A stretch of 22,459 bases of DNA from an uncultured Sutterella sp. GTDB lineage: Bacteria; Pseudomonadota; Gammaproteobacteria; Burkholderiales; Burkholderiaceae_F. Both the position numbers and the translations under genes were made by a program. Position 1 is the stretch's first letter. Each line of letters begins with the position of its first letter. The stretch is taken from positions 1 through 22,459 of the forward strand of contig CAAGAT010000062.1 of NCBI GenBank assembly GCA_900767875.1, written 5' to 3'. This document shows, in pieces, positions 7,014 through 14,849 of this stretch. Below the pieces are notes generated by a model, which was given only the letters and a program-made list of their open reading frames with translations, was not told the origin of the DNA and searched no databases.

Positions 7014-8368
7014 AAGCTCGCTAGTGTATTCAAGCGTTTTTTACATGTCAATAACTCAACTGTCGTCGAAGACTACAAGGAAATCAAAGGCCACGATGGG
7101 GTTGTCAAGCACATCTTCGACGTCAGACCAGCCAAGCGAATGCAATGCCGCTGTACGCACTGTCTGCGCAAATGCCCGGCCTACGACATTCCTAAGTTGG
7201 CGCGGCTGTGGCGTGCGCTTGACTGCGGCGGCACCCAGGTATACCTGGGCTACGCCGTTCCCCGCGTCACCTGTCCGGAGCACGGCGTGGTCACCAGTGC
7301 CGTCCCCTGGGCTTTCCACGACTCGGGGTTCACCAAGACGTTTGACATGCAGGTTTTCTGGCTTGCCAAAAACATGACGCGCAAGGCCGTCTCCGAGTTC
7401 ATGCGGATTGATTGGAAAACAGTCGGGCGGTGTGTGACACGCACCCTTAAGCACCTCGATCCCGACGCAGAACAAAGGCGCCTGACGGGGTTGGTGCGCA
7501 TCAGCGTGGATGAGACGTCTTTCCGCAAGGGGCACAAGTACATGACGGTCGTCATCAACCACGACACGGGCGAAGTGGTCTGGGTCCACGAGGGCCACGG
7601 AAAAGCCGTCTTCGATCTCTTTTTCAAGGCATTGACCCAGGAACAGCGCCGCACGATTGAGCTCGTCAGCGGTGACGGGGCCAAGTGGATCGATTCGTGC
7701 ATCAAAGAGCACATCCCGCACGCGCGCCGGTGCATCGACCCGTTCCACGTCGTGCAGTGGGCCGGCAAGTCCCTCGATGACCTGCGCACCCGCATCTGGC
7801 AGCTCATGCGCGGCAACGCCAAGGACCTGACTCGTCAGATCCAGGAGTGCAAAGACGAAAACGAGCGCAAGCGTCTCGACCTGGCCCGCAAGGAGCAGGA
7901 GGCGCTTACGCGCAGCATCAAAGACTCGGCTTATGCCTTGGGCAAAGCCCCGGAAAACCTGACGGAGCCGCAGGCGGCAAAGCTGCAGCTGATTGACAGA
8001 CTCAGCCGGTGCTCATGAGGGCGTACCGCCTCAAAGAGGAGCTGAGACTGGTCCTGAAGATGCCGGCCGAGGCGGCTCAAGACAGCCTCAAGCGCTGGTA
8101 CTGGCGGGCCTCGCACTCGAGGATCGAAGAGATCAAGGAGCTGGCCCGCAAGATCAAACGGCACACAGAGAACATCTTCAACACCATGCGCTACGGCCTG
8201 AGCAACGCCCGTAACGAAGCCGTCAACAACAAGATAAAGGTACTCCTGCGGCGCTCCTACGGTTTCCGAAATCTGGAGAGCATGTGCTCGTTCGTCATGC
8301 TCATGTGCTCTTCCCTGAAGATCCCGCTCCCCAACCGCCCCCGGGATCTATGCCAAAATCCGGGGTAG
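7008..8368 (+). pseudogene. ISL3-family DDE transposase, broken by a one-base frameshift
   Basis: Catalyses cut-and-paste movement of the IS when intact. The N terminus has a zinc-finger cluster (Cys47, Cys49, Cys52, Cys56, and Cys89 later) as in ISL3 transposases, then a helix-turn-helix region. Asp168 in SVDETSFRKG is the likely first catalytic residue, with Asp223 or Asp244 (CIDPFH) the second. The C-terminal NARNEAVNNKIK segment carries the expected Glu. Translation starts at GTG 7008 after AGAGGAG. The frame stops at 8016-8018, but the C-terminal third continues in the -1 frame from about 8006 to a stop at 8368, giving about 453 residues if restored. The overlap window of the two frames (about 7997-8015) has no slippery heptamer, so a lost base is more likely than programmed frameshifting. 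Confidence 0.9.
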
Positions 8369-8398
8369 TTACCCACACATATGCACGAAGAGCCAACT

Positions 8399-8428
8399 TT
8401 TTCAGAGTTGGCGCAAAGCCGCTAAAAT
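8399..8428 (+). promoter_or_regulatory. Possible promoter for rhlE
   Basis: TAAAAT at 8423-8428 is a fair -10 box, with a weak TTTTCA 18 bases upstream at 8399-8404. It starts five bases after the right end of the IS. A small hairpin (GCCAACT with AGTTGGC, 8392-8412) overlaps it, and AACTTTTTCAG occurs again at 8439-8449. Confidence 0.3.
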
Positions 8429-8463
8429 GCGTCAATTCAACTTTTTCAGGCCGCCGTAAGCCG

Positions 8464-9894
8464 ATGTCAGAAACCGCCGATTTTTCCAAGTTCCCTCTGG
8501 ATTCCCACATTCAGGACGCCATCCGTGAGATGGGGTACAAGACGCCCACGCCCATTCAGGTGCAGGCCATTCCCGTGGTGCTGGCCGGGCAGGACGTGAT
8601 GGGGGCCGCGCAGACCGGCACCGGCAAAACCGCAGGCTACGGCCTGCCCGCGCTGCAGCGCATTCTTCCCAAGGCCAACACGTCGATGTCGCCCGCGCGC
8701 CATCCGGTGCGCGTGCTCATTCTCGCGCCCACCCGAGAGCTGGCGGTGCAGGTCAACGAAAGCCTGGAAAAGTACGCTTGTGAAACGCCCCTGCGCGTCG
8801 GGGTCGTGTACGGCGGCGTGGACATCAAGCCTCAGGCCGACATGCTGCGCCGCGGCGTGGAGGTGCTCACGGCAACGCCCGGGCGCCTGCTCGATCACGT
8901 CGAGGGCAAGTCGGTGAACCTCTCGCAGGTCGAAATCGTCATTCTCGACGAAGCCGACCGCATGCTCGACATGGGCTTTTTGCCCGACATCGCCCGCCTC
9001 CTCAATCTTCTGCCCAAAAAGCGCCAGAACCTGATGTTCTCGGCCACCTTCTCGCCCGAGATCAAGAAGCTGGCCAACAACTTCCTGCACAACCCGGTGG
9101 TGGTGGAAGTGGCCCGTGAAAACGCCACGGCCGACACGGTCGAGCAGATCGTCTACCGCGTGCGCGACTTGGAAAAGACCGACGTTTTGGTCGACATTCT
9201 CAAGCGCGACGGCGAAAACGGCGGCCCGATCCGTCAGGTGATCGTCTTTGTCAACGCCAAGCTCACCTGCCGGCGCCTGGCCGGCTCATTGAGCCGCATG
9301 GACATTGCCGCCGACGCCATTCACGGCGACAAGACGCAGGAAGAGCGTATGGCCGCCCTCAACGCCTTCAAGGAAGGCAAGGTCGAGGTCCTCGTGGCCA
9401 CCGACGTGGCCGCCCGCGGGCTGGATATCGCAGAGCTCCCCTGCGTGATCAACTACGACGTGCCCTTCAGTCCCGAAGACTACGTGCACCGTATCGGCCG
9501 TACGGGCCGCGCCGGCGCCAAGGGCCGCGCGATCATGCTCGTCAATGCGCGCGAAAACAAGTCCTTGGAAGCCATCAAGGCCCTTACCAAACAAAAGTTC
9601 GACGCCAAGGAGCGCAAGCCGCTGACGCGCCAAGAGCGCCGCAGCCGCCGCGAAGACTCCGACGAGCCGCGCCGCGAGCGTGTGCGCTTTAGGGACGAGG
9701 ATCGCGAAGGGCGCCGCCCCGTCGACATGCCCGTGATGCCCAAGGCCGTGTACGACCCGATTTTCGATGCGCCCTACGAGCCCGATCAGGCCTCTGAACC
9801 GCCTGCCGTGAAATCGACCCCGACGGCACCGCGCGCCGGCGGCAAGAAAAAGGCGCCCGTGGCCGCGCTCTTGGGCGGTCTGCTTCGTAAGTAA
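8464..9894 (+). CDS. rhlE: DEAD-box ATP-dependent RNA helicase, RhlE type
   Basis: Unwinds short RNA duplexes using ATP, with roles in ribosome assembly and RNA turnover. It is a 476-residue cytoplasmic protein. Motifs appear in order: Q-motif region (FPLDSHIQDAI and TPTPIQ), motif I AQTGTGKT (49-56), PTRELAVQ, TPGRLLDH, motif II DEAD (162-165), motif III SAT (193-195), DVAARGLDI and motif VI HRIGRTGR (342-349). After the helicase core comes a charged, Arg-rich and low-complexity tail ending in a Lys-rich segment, typical of RhlE and probably RNA-binding. The start is the ATG of MSETADFSKF; the longer in-frame extension crosses the IS border and is rejected. Codon use is GC-rich, in clear contrast to the island on the left. 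Confidence 0.92.
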   Translation: MSETADFSKFPLDSHIQDAIREMGYKTPTPIQVQAIPVVLAGQDVMGAAQTGTGKTAGYGLPALQRILPKANTSMSPARHPVRVLILAPTRELAVQVNESLEKYACETPLRVGVVYGGVDIKPQADMLRRGVEVLTATPGRLLDHVEGKSVNLSQVEIVILDEADRMLDMGFLPDIARLLNLLPKKRQNLMFSATFSPEIKKLANNFLHNPVVVEVARENATADTVEQIVYRVRDLEKTDVLVDILKRDGENGGPIRQVIVFVNAKLTCRRLAGSLSRMDIAADAIHGDKTQEERMAALNAFKEGKVEVLVATDVAARGLDIAELPCVINYDVPFSPEDYVHRIGRTGRAGAKGRAIMLVNARENKSLEAIKALTKQKFDAKERKPLTRQERRSRREDSDEPRRERVRFRDEDREGRRPVDMPVMPKAVYDPIFDAPYEPDQASEPPAVKSTPTAPRAGGKKKAPVAALLGGLLRK

Positions 9895-9998
9895 GCCGCC
9901 GCGGGGTGCGCCGTCAACCCAACCCCGCCTTCCGACAATCTTCGCGCCCGTGTTTTTGACGCAAAGACACGTTGGTGTTCCTTGAAAGACCCCAACCC

Positions 9999-11003
9999 AT
10001 GACCGATCACGATTCGTTTCGCTTTTGTGTGGCGCCCATGCTCGACTGGACGGACCGCCACTGCCGCTACTTCATGCGACTGATGACGCGGCGCGCGCGC
10101 CTTTACACCGAGATGATCACGGCGTCGGCCATTTTGTTCGGCAACCGCGATCTGCTCCTGAAATTCGATGCGAGCGAACACCCCGTGGCCTGTCAGTTGG
10201 GCGGCTCCGACCCCGAGGACCTGGCCAAGGCCGCCGCGATCGTGGCGCAGTACGGGTACGACGAAATCAACCTCAACTGCGGCTGCCCCTCCGAGCGCGT
10301 GCAAAAGGGCGCGTTCGGGGCGTGCCTCATGCTCGAGCCCAAGCTTGTGGCCGAGTGTTTTACGGCCATCCGCGAGGCCTCGGGCCTGACGACCACCATC
10401 AAGCACCGCATCGGGGTGGACCGCCAGGACGACTACGGCTTTGTGCAGAACTTTGTGGGCACGCTCTATGAGGCGGGTTGCCGCGCCTTCGTGGTGCACG
10501 TGCGCACGGCTTTTCTCAAGGGCCTCTCGCCCAAGCAAAACCGCGACGTGCCGCCCTTAAAGCCCGACTACGCGCACCGGCTCAAAAAAGACTTTCCCGA
10601 TGCGATTTTTTGCATCAACGGCGGCATCACGACGCTGTCGCAGGCACGGGAATTTCTCGAGGCGGGCCTTGACGGCGTCATGGTGGGCCGCGCGGCCTAC
10701 CACGAGCCCTGGATGCTCGCGCAGGTCGACGAGCTCATCTATGGCGAAGAGCCTTCGACCCTCACGCGCCTTGAGCTCGTCGAGCGCATGACCGAGTACC
10801 TGCACCGCATCGCCCCCGAGCATGAAAACGCCGTGCGCAACGCCGCCCGCCACACCATGGGCCTGATGAACGGCCTGCCCGGCGCCAGACTCTGGCGGCG
10901 GGTGCTCTCCGACCCCAAGGCGTATCGCGAGGACGGTCCCGACGTGCTCCGGGCGGCTCTTAAGGCCATGGCCGTGACCCCCGAGCCGGGCGAGGCGCTT
11001 TAA
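9999..11003 (+). CDS. dusA: tRNA-dihydrouridine synthase A
   Basis: An FMN enzyme that reduces specific D-loop uridines of tRNA to dihydrouridine with NADPH. The 334-residue length fits DusA. The N-terminal APMLDWTDRHCRYF segment is close to the DusA consensus and separates it from DusB and DusC. The barrel carries QLGGSDP, then NLNCGCPS with the catalytic cysteine at Cys96, and INGGI plus DGVMVGRAAY for flavin phosphate binding. The chosen ATG at 9999 gives MTDHDSFRF, with GAAAGA about nine bases upstream; an in-frame extension to 9972 is less likely. It is an isolated plus-strand gene 104 bases after rhlE. Confidence 0.92.
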   Translation: MTDHDSFRFCVAPMLDWTDRHCRYFMRLMTRRARLYTEMITASAILFGNRDLLLKFDASEHPVACQLGGSDPEDLAKAAAIVAQYGYDEINLNCGCPSERVQKGAFGACLMLEPKLVAECFTAIREASGLTTTIKHRIGVDRQDDYGFVQNFVGTLYEAGCRAFVVHVRTAFLKGLSPKQNRDVPPLKPDYAHRLKKDFPDAIFCINGGITTLSQAREFLEAGLDGVMVGRAAYHEPWMLAQVDELIYGEEPSTLTRLELVERMTEYLHRIAPEHENAVRNAARHTMGLMNGLPGARLWRRVLSDPKAYREDGPDVLRAALKAMAVTPEPGEAL

Positions 11004-11125
11004 TGCGTTCGCACGGGGCCGTTTGGCCTCGGCCATTCGCGCGAAGTTGCCGTGTGATCACTCGTGCATAATCGCCTTTTGTGTTTCTGAGGCCCGTCCC
11101 GCACGACGGGGTCGATCCGACCGCC

Positions 11126-12475
11126 ATGATTTGGTTCATTGCCTACAGTCTTCTTTTCATTGCTCTGGCCTATTGGGATTACCGCAAGGGACAGAGCCCG
11201 CAGGCCTATTTTCTCAACAGCCGCCGCTCCAAAACCCATCAGGTCGGCTTCTCGATTGTCGCCAGTTGCGTAGGCGGCTCGGCCACGGTGGGCATGAGTG
11301 GCCTGGCGTTCGAAGCGGGCATGCCCGCGATGTGGTGGCTGCTCTCGGGTGCAGTGGGCCTCGTGCTGCTGCGCATTTTTATGGTGCCGCGCGTGCGCGC
11401 CCGCGCCGGCGCCCTGACGATGCCCGAAATGATCCGCTCGATGATGGGGCCTGCGGCCTACCGCATGGCCTCGCTCATCATTTTGATTGCCTGGACGGCG
11501 ATTCTGGCCGCGCAGTTTTCCGCCATGGGCCGCATCGTGGAGGCGGTCACGGGCCTGACGACCCTGACGGCCATGGGGTGCGGAGCCTTTGTGATCGTGC
11601 TCTACACCTGGCTCGGCGGTCAGGCGAGCGTCATCAAAAGCGACGTCATTCAGCTCGTGGTGATGCTCGCCGGGATCGCGGTGCTGCTCGTGGTTCTCGT
11701 GGGCATCAACCCCGAACCGGTCAAAGCGATGACAGTGGAATTCATCAACGAATCCTTCACCCTGTCGGATTGGTCGCGCTTCATGCTGCTCATCGGCGGT
11801 AGCTACATCGTCTGCCCAATGCTCTTTGCCCGCATCATGAGCGCCGAAAGCGACAATGCGGCCCGCCGCGGCACCGACATCGGCATTGCCGGCATTGTGC
11901 TGTCGGCCGTGCTGCTCACGGCCCTCGGGATCGAAGCGCGCGCCTTTGTGCCCGCGGGCACTGCCTCGGACTCGGTGCTGCCGCAGCTCGTCTCTTCGCT
12001 GCCCGCCTGGGCCGGCATTGCGTTCTTTTTCGTGATGGTCAGCGCCATTTTGTCCTCGGCCGACTCGTGCCTGATCACGGCCGCCACCGTCACGGCCAAC
12101 GACCTGCTCGGCCGCCCCTCGGTCAAGGCCTCGCGCACGCTGCTGCTGCTGATTTCGGCCGCGGCCTTTGCGCTGGCGTCCACGGGCAAGAGCGTGCTGG
12201 GTCTTTTGCTCTCGGCCAACACGATGTACACCTGCGCGGTGGTCGCGCCCATTTTCGTGACCCTGGCGTTTGACCGCCCGTTGCACCACGCCCGCGCCGC
12301 GTTGGTGATTGCCGCCGCCGGGAGCCTGGCCCTGGCGAGTGAACTTCTCTCGTACGTGCCCCTGGCTTACGCCGCGGCGGCCGTTTCGCTCGTGGGCAGT
12401 CTGCTGTGCCTTCAGGGACGGGCCACAACGCAGTCGGCCCCCGTGCCTGAGACCGTCCCCGTGCGCGTCAAATAG
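11126..12475 (+). CDS. Sodium:solute symporter family (SSF) transporter
   Basis: An inner-membrane secondary transporter with about 12-13 hydrophobic segments over 449 residues, a little shorter than common SSF members such as PutP or PanF. The first helix (MIWFIAYSLLFIALAY) is followed by the SSF-like loop with YFLNSRRS, then Gly-rich helix 2 (SCVGGSATVGMSG). A later helix ending ILSSADSCLITAATV matches the SSF region around the Na+ site, where paired Ser residues are expected. The substrate cannot be read from the sequence. The ATG at 11126 puts the first helix at the N terminus; an in-frame start at 11081 would add 15 residues. There is no obvious functional link to dusA or rpsB. Confidence 0.85.
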   Translation: MIWFIAYSLLFIALAYWDYRKGQSPQAYFLNSRRSKTHQVGFSIVASCVGGSATVGMSGLAFEAGMPAMWWLLSGAVGLVLLRIFMVPRVRARAGALTMPEMIRSMMGPAAYRMASLIILIAWTAILAAQFSAMGRIVEAVTGLTTLTAMGCGAFVIVLYTWLGGQASVIKSDVIQLVVMLAGIAVLLVVLVGINPEPVKAMTVEFINESFTLSDWSRFMLLIGGSYIVCPMLFARIMSAESDNAARRGTDIGIAGIVLSAVLLTALGIEARAFVPAGTASDSVLPQLVSSLPAWAGIAFFFVMVSAILSSADSCLITAATVTANDLLGRPSVKASRTLLLLISAAAFALASTGKSVLGLLLSANTMYTCAVVAPIFVTLAFDRPLHHARAALVIAAAGSLALASELLSYVPLAYAAAAVSLVGSLLCLQGRATTQSAPVPETVPVRVK

Positions 12476-12516
12476 CCGGCGGCGGAGTAGGGGCCAAAAA
12501 AGAGAGCGCGAGAGTG

Positions 12517-12545
12517 TTGATTTCGGAGGCGTTTTCCGATACAAT
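12517..12545 (+). promoter_or_regulatory. Sigma70 promoter for rpsB
   Basis: TTGATT at 12517-12522 and TACAAT at 12540-12545 are separated by exactly 17 bases. Transcription would start near 12552, giving a 5' leader of about 145 bases before rpsB. Confidence 0.75.
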
Positions 12546-12657
12546 CCGCGCTTTCTTTGTGTGTGCAGAGAAAAAACCGTTCAGTCCGCGCCGTGTGGGT
12601 GCGGATGAGTAAATAGCACGCCGCAGGCTCTCCGGGTGACCGAATTCGTCGGTTTTG

Positions 12658-12687
12658 CCAAGGCCTCGGTGTTAGACATAACCTTGG
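12658..12687 (+). promoter_or_regulatory. rpsB: Leader hairpin overlapping the rpsB Shine-Dalgarno sequence
   Basis: CCAAGG at 12658-12663 can pair with CCTTGG at 12682-12687, whose end is part of the ribosome binding site TTGGAG before the ATG at 12697. A smaller hairpin, ACCGA with TCGGT, lies just upstream at about 12639-12653. In other bacteria the rpsB leader is a known site of autorepression by S2. The fold here fits such control but is not proof of it. Confidence 0.45.
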
Positions 12688-12696
12688 AGAAAAGAA

Positions 12697-13443
12697 ATGT
12701 CCGTCAGCATGCGTGAAATGCTTGAAGCCGGCTGCCACTTCGGCCATCAGACCCGCTTCTGGAACCCCAAGATGGCTCAGTACATCTTCGGCGCCCGCAA
12801 CAAAATTCATATCATCAACCTCGAAAAGACGGTTGAAAAGCTCGCCGAAGCCGAAAAGTTCGTGCGTGAACTCGCTGCCCGCGGCGGCAAGATCCTCTTT
12901 GTGGATTCTAAGCGCGGCGGCCGTGAAACGATCGTTGAACAGGCTCAGCGCGCCGGTTGCTGCTACGTCGACCAGCGCTGGCTCGGCGGCACCCTGACCA
13001 ACTTCAAGACCGTCAAGCAGACGATCCGTCACCTCAAGGACATGGAAGCCACGCAGGAAGCCGGCGGCCTTGAGAAGATGAGCAAGAAGGAAGCCCTCGA
13101 CTTCACTCGTGAAGTTGAAAAGCTCAACAAGTCCATCGGCGGCATCAAGGAAATGACCGGTCTTCCCGACGCTCTCTTTGTGATCGACGTCGGCTACCAC
13201 AAGATCGCCATCCAGGAAGCCAACAAGCTCGGCATCCCGGTTGTGGCCGTGGTCGATACCAACCACAGCCCCGACGGCGTTGACTACGTCATCCCGGGCA
13301 ACGACGACTCCGGCAAGGCCGTGGCCATCTACGCCACCGCCATCGCAGACGCCATCCTCGCCGGCCGTGCCGAATCGGCCACCGGTGAAGAGCAAGAAGC
13401 TCAGGAAGAGTTCGTCGAAGTCGAAGAAACGACCGAAGCCTAA
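12697..13443 (+). CDS. rpsB: 30S ribosomal protein S2
   Basis: Structural protein of the small subunit that binds the back of the 30S head-body junction and is required for S1 docking. The 248-residue length is normal. It opens with the S2 hallmark MREMLEAGCHFGHQTRFWNP, contains RWLGGTLTNFKT in the middle and DTNHSPDGVDYVIPGNDDS near the C terminus, and ends in an acidic Glu-rich tail. The start follows TTGGAG with good spacing. It begins the conserved rpsB-tsf-pyrH-frr cluster and is followed by a strong terminator before tsf. Confidence 0.97.
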   Translation: MSVSMREMLEAGCHFGHQTRFWNPKMAQYIFGARNKIHIINLEKTVEKLAEAEKFVRELAARGGKILFVDSKRGGRETIVEQAQRAGCCYVDQRWLGGTLTNFKTVKQTIRHLKDMEATQEAGGLEKMSKKEALDFTREVEKLNKSIGGIKEMTGLPDALFVIDVGYHKIAIQEANKLGIPVVAVVDTNHSPDGVDYVIPGNDDSGKAVAIYATAIADAILAGRAESATGEEQEAQEEFVEVEETTEA

Positions 13444-13530
13444 TTTTCCGGGCATATCGATCTTAGGCGTCCGACAAGACGCATCCGCCGCACCCCGGAC
13501 ACAAGCGTTCGGGCTCGCGGCGGGTCAAGA

Positions 13531-13573
13531 CAAGGGCGCGGCAACCGAAACACTGCCAGCGCCCTTGTTTTTT
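13531..13573 (+). terminator. Intrinsic terminator or attenuator between rpsB and tsf
   Basis: CAAGGGCGC at 13531-13539 pairs with GCGCCCTTG at 13559-13567. Four more pairs (GGCA with TGCC) extend it inward past one bulged A, and T6 follows at 13568-13573. It would reduce read-through from rpsB into tsf. Confidence 0.88.
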
Positions 13574-13630
13574 GATATCGTAGCGGGGCTCGAAACGGAT
13601 GAGTCCGCGCACACCCAATTTCAATCGGTT

Positions 13631-13646
13631 CGGGAAACGTTTCCCG
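13631..13646. repeat. 16-bp perfect palindrome in the tsf leader
   Basis: CGGGAAACGTTTCCCG is its own reverse complement and lies 33 bases before the tsf ATG. A symmetrical site without a loop suggests a dimeric DNA-binding protein rather than an RNA hairpin. No known operator is recognised. Confidence 0.5.
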
Positions 13647-13679
13647 GACAGCTTTAAGAGAACAGATAGGAGCTAAACA

Positions 13680-14570
13680 ATGGCCGCTATTACTGCCGCA
13701 ATGGTTAAGGCGCTTCGCGAAAAGACCGACGCCCCGATGATGGAATGCAAGAAGGCCCTCACGGAAGCGGACGGCGACGCCGCCAAGGCCGAAGAGATTC
13801 TTCGCGTCAAGCTCGGCAACAAGGCCAGCAAGGCCGCTGCCCGCGTGACGGCCGAAGGCGTTGTGACGGTTTATGTGAGCGAAGACCGTAAGGTCGGCGC
13901 CATCCTCGAAGTCAACTCCGAAACCGACTTCGTGGCCAAGAATCCCGAATTCCTGCAGATGGCTCAGGACGCCGTGCGTCTGGTGGCCGAACAGAACCCG
14001 GCCGACGTAGCCGCTCTCTCGGCTCTGCCCCTCGACGGCAAGACCCTTGACGAAGTGCGCACCGCTCTGGTGGGCAAGATCGGCGAAAACATGACCTTCC
14101 GCCGCTTCCAGCGCTTTGAAGCCCAGGGTCACCTGCACCAGTACGTGCACGGCGGCTCCAAGATCGCCGCTCTCGTCGACGTGCTCGGCGGTGACGACGA
14201 AGTCGCTCACGACGTGGCCATGCACATCGCCGCGGCCAAGCCCAAGGCTCTGGACCAGTCCGGCATCTCGGCCGATCTGATCGAAACCGAACGCCGTGTG
14301 GCCATCGAAAAGGCCCGCGAAGCCGGCAAGCCCGAAGCCATGCTTGAGCGCATCGCCGAAGGCACGGTCAACAAGTTCCTCAAGGAAGTCACGCTGCTGA
14401 ACCAGCCCTTCGTCAAGGACGACAAGCAGACGATCGCCCAGCTGCTCAAGAGCAAGGGCGCTTCCGTGGCTGCCTTCGGTCTGTACGTCGTGGGTGAAGG
14501 CCTCGAAAAGCGCTGCGAAGACTTCGCCGCTGAAGTGGCCGCCCAGCAGGCTGCGGCCGCCAAGGCCTAA
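13680..14570 (+). CDS. tsf: Translation elongation factor Ts
   Basis: Guanine-nucleotide exchange factor that regenerates EF-Tu-GTP in the cytoplasm. It has 296 residues, normal for proteobacteria. The N-terminal UBA-like domain reads VKALREKTDAPMMECKKAL. The TDFVAKN motif at about 82-88 contains the Asp-Phe pair that disrupts the Mg2+ site of EF-Tu. The dimerisation and C-terminal modules follow. The ATG is preceded by AGGAG at 13668-13672. A terminator lies upstream, so tsf is expressed by read-through from rpsB or from a promoter in the 13574-13660 gap that I could not identify. Confidence 0.97.
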   Translation: MAAITAAMVKALREKTDAPMMECKKALTEADGDAAKAEEILRVKLGNKASKAAARVTAEGVVTVYVSEDRKVGAILEVNSETDFVAKNPEFLQMAQDAVRLVAEQNPADVAALSALPLDGKTLDEVRTALVGKIGENMTFRRFQRFEAQGHLHQYVHGGSKIAALVDVLGGDDEVAHDVAMHIAAAKPKALDQSGISADLIETERRVAIEKAREAGKPEAMLERIAEGTVNKFLKEVTLLNQPFVKDDKQTIAQLLKSKGASVAAFGLYVVGEGLEKRCEDFAAEVAAQQAAAAKA

Positions 14571-14581
14571 TCGGCCCCGTC

Positions 14582-14598
14582 GCGAACCTTAGGTTCGC
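14582..14598. repeat. Short hairpin just after tsf
   Basis: GCGAACC and GGTTCGC are perfect complements around a TTA loop, 10 bases before the tsf terminator. It may protect the 3' end of the transcript. Confidence 0.5.
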
Positions 14599-14607
14599 AC
14601 GCCACGC

Positions 14608-14638
14608 AAAACGGCTCGGAGCAATCCGGGCCGTTTTT
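14608..14638 (+). terminator. Intrinsic terminator after tsf
   Basis: AAAACGGCTCGG at 14608-14619 pairs with CCGGGCCGTTTT at 14626-14637 (one G-T pair), with loop AGCAAT and a T5 run at the end. It separates tsf from pyrH. Confidence 0.9.
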
Positions 14639-14684
14639 GCATCTGTGGGGGAGGAAAGAGCCGCCGATCACGGGTAAAGTCGCC

Positions 14685-14713
14685 TTCGCAAAGCGGGCCC
14701 GATGCTGTATCAT
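14685..14713 (+). promoter_or_regulatory. Possible promoter for pyrH-frr
   Basis: TTCGCA at 14685-14690 and TATCAT at 14708-14713 are 17 bases apart, downstream of the tsf terminator and 137 bases before pyrH. The -35 box is poor. Some promoter is needed here because the terminator would isolate pyrH. Confidence 0.35.
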
Positions 14714-14849
14714 CCTTCCAACCTTAGGTAAAAGCCCTCAGAGCCATCTTTTGCCTCCCTTTGTTGCGCCTGCGCCGCGCAACTGAGTGCAAACCCTTAT
14801 ATTTCATCATCCTTCAGACGGAGGCGGCCGCACGAGGCCGTAGTTGCCC

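Larger units (their letters stand above)
6643..8394 (+). mobile_element. Full-length ISL3-family insertion sequence with frameshifted transposase
   Basis: A 1752-bp element bounded by imperfect inverted ends. Reading inward, the left gives TTAGTGCATAtctatGGGTAG and the right gives TTCGTGCATAtgtgtGGGTAA, with GAGCC in the same orientation outside each. It contains a non-coding left part with a long hairpin (6768-6870), a second hairpin over the transposase start (6949-7013) and one transposase gene broken by a frameshift near 8005. No clear 8-bp target duplication, usual for ISL3, is found. The shared outer GAGCC could be a 5-bp duplication or part of the element. It separates the polysaccharide island from rhlE. 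Confidence 0.85.

Noticed and set aside
7997..8015. Programmed -1 frameshift in the transposase
   Set aside because: No slippery heptamer or stimulatory structure is seen in the only stretch where both frames are open. A one-base deletion is simpler.
1762..8394. 8-bp target duplications expected of ISL3 elements
   Set aside because: The eight bases outside each border do not match in direct orientation for either copy. Only the GAGCC pair is found.
8284..8463. Upstream extension of the rhlE reading frame into the IS
   Set aside because: It crosses the IS border and lacks family similarity. The ATG at 8464 matches the normal RhlE start.
11000..12544. 514-codon minus-strand frame opposite the symporter gene
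   Set aside because: Low-complexity, His/Arg/Gly-rich translation with no recognisable domain. The plus strand encodes a coherent membrane protein.
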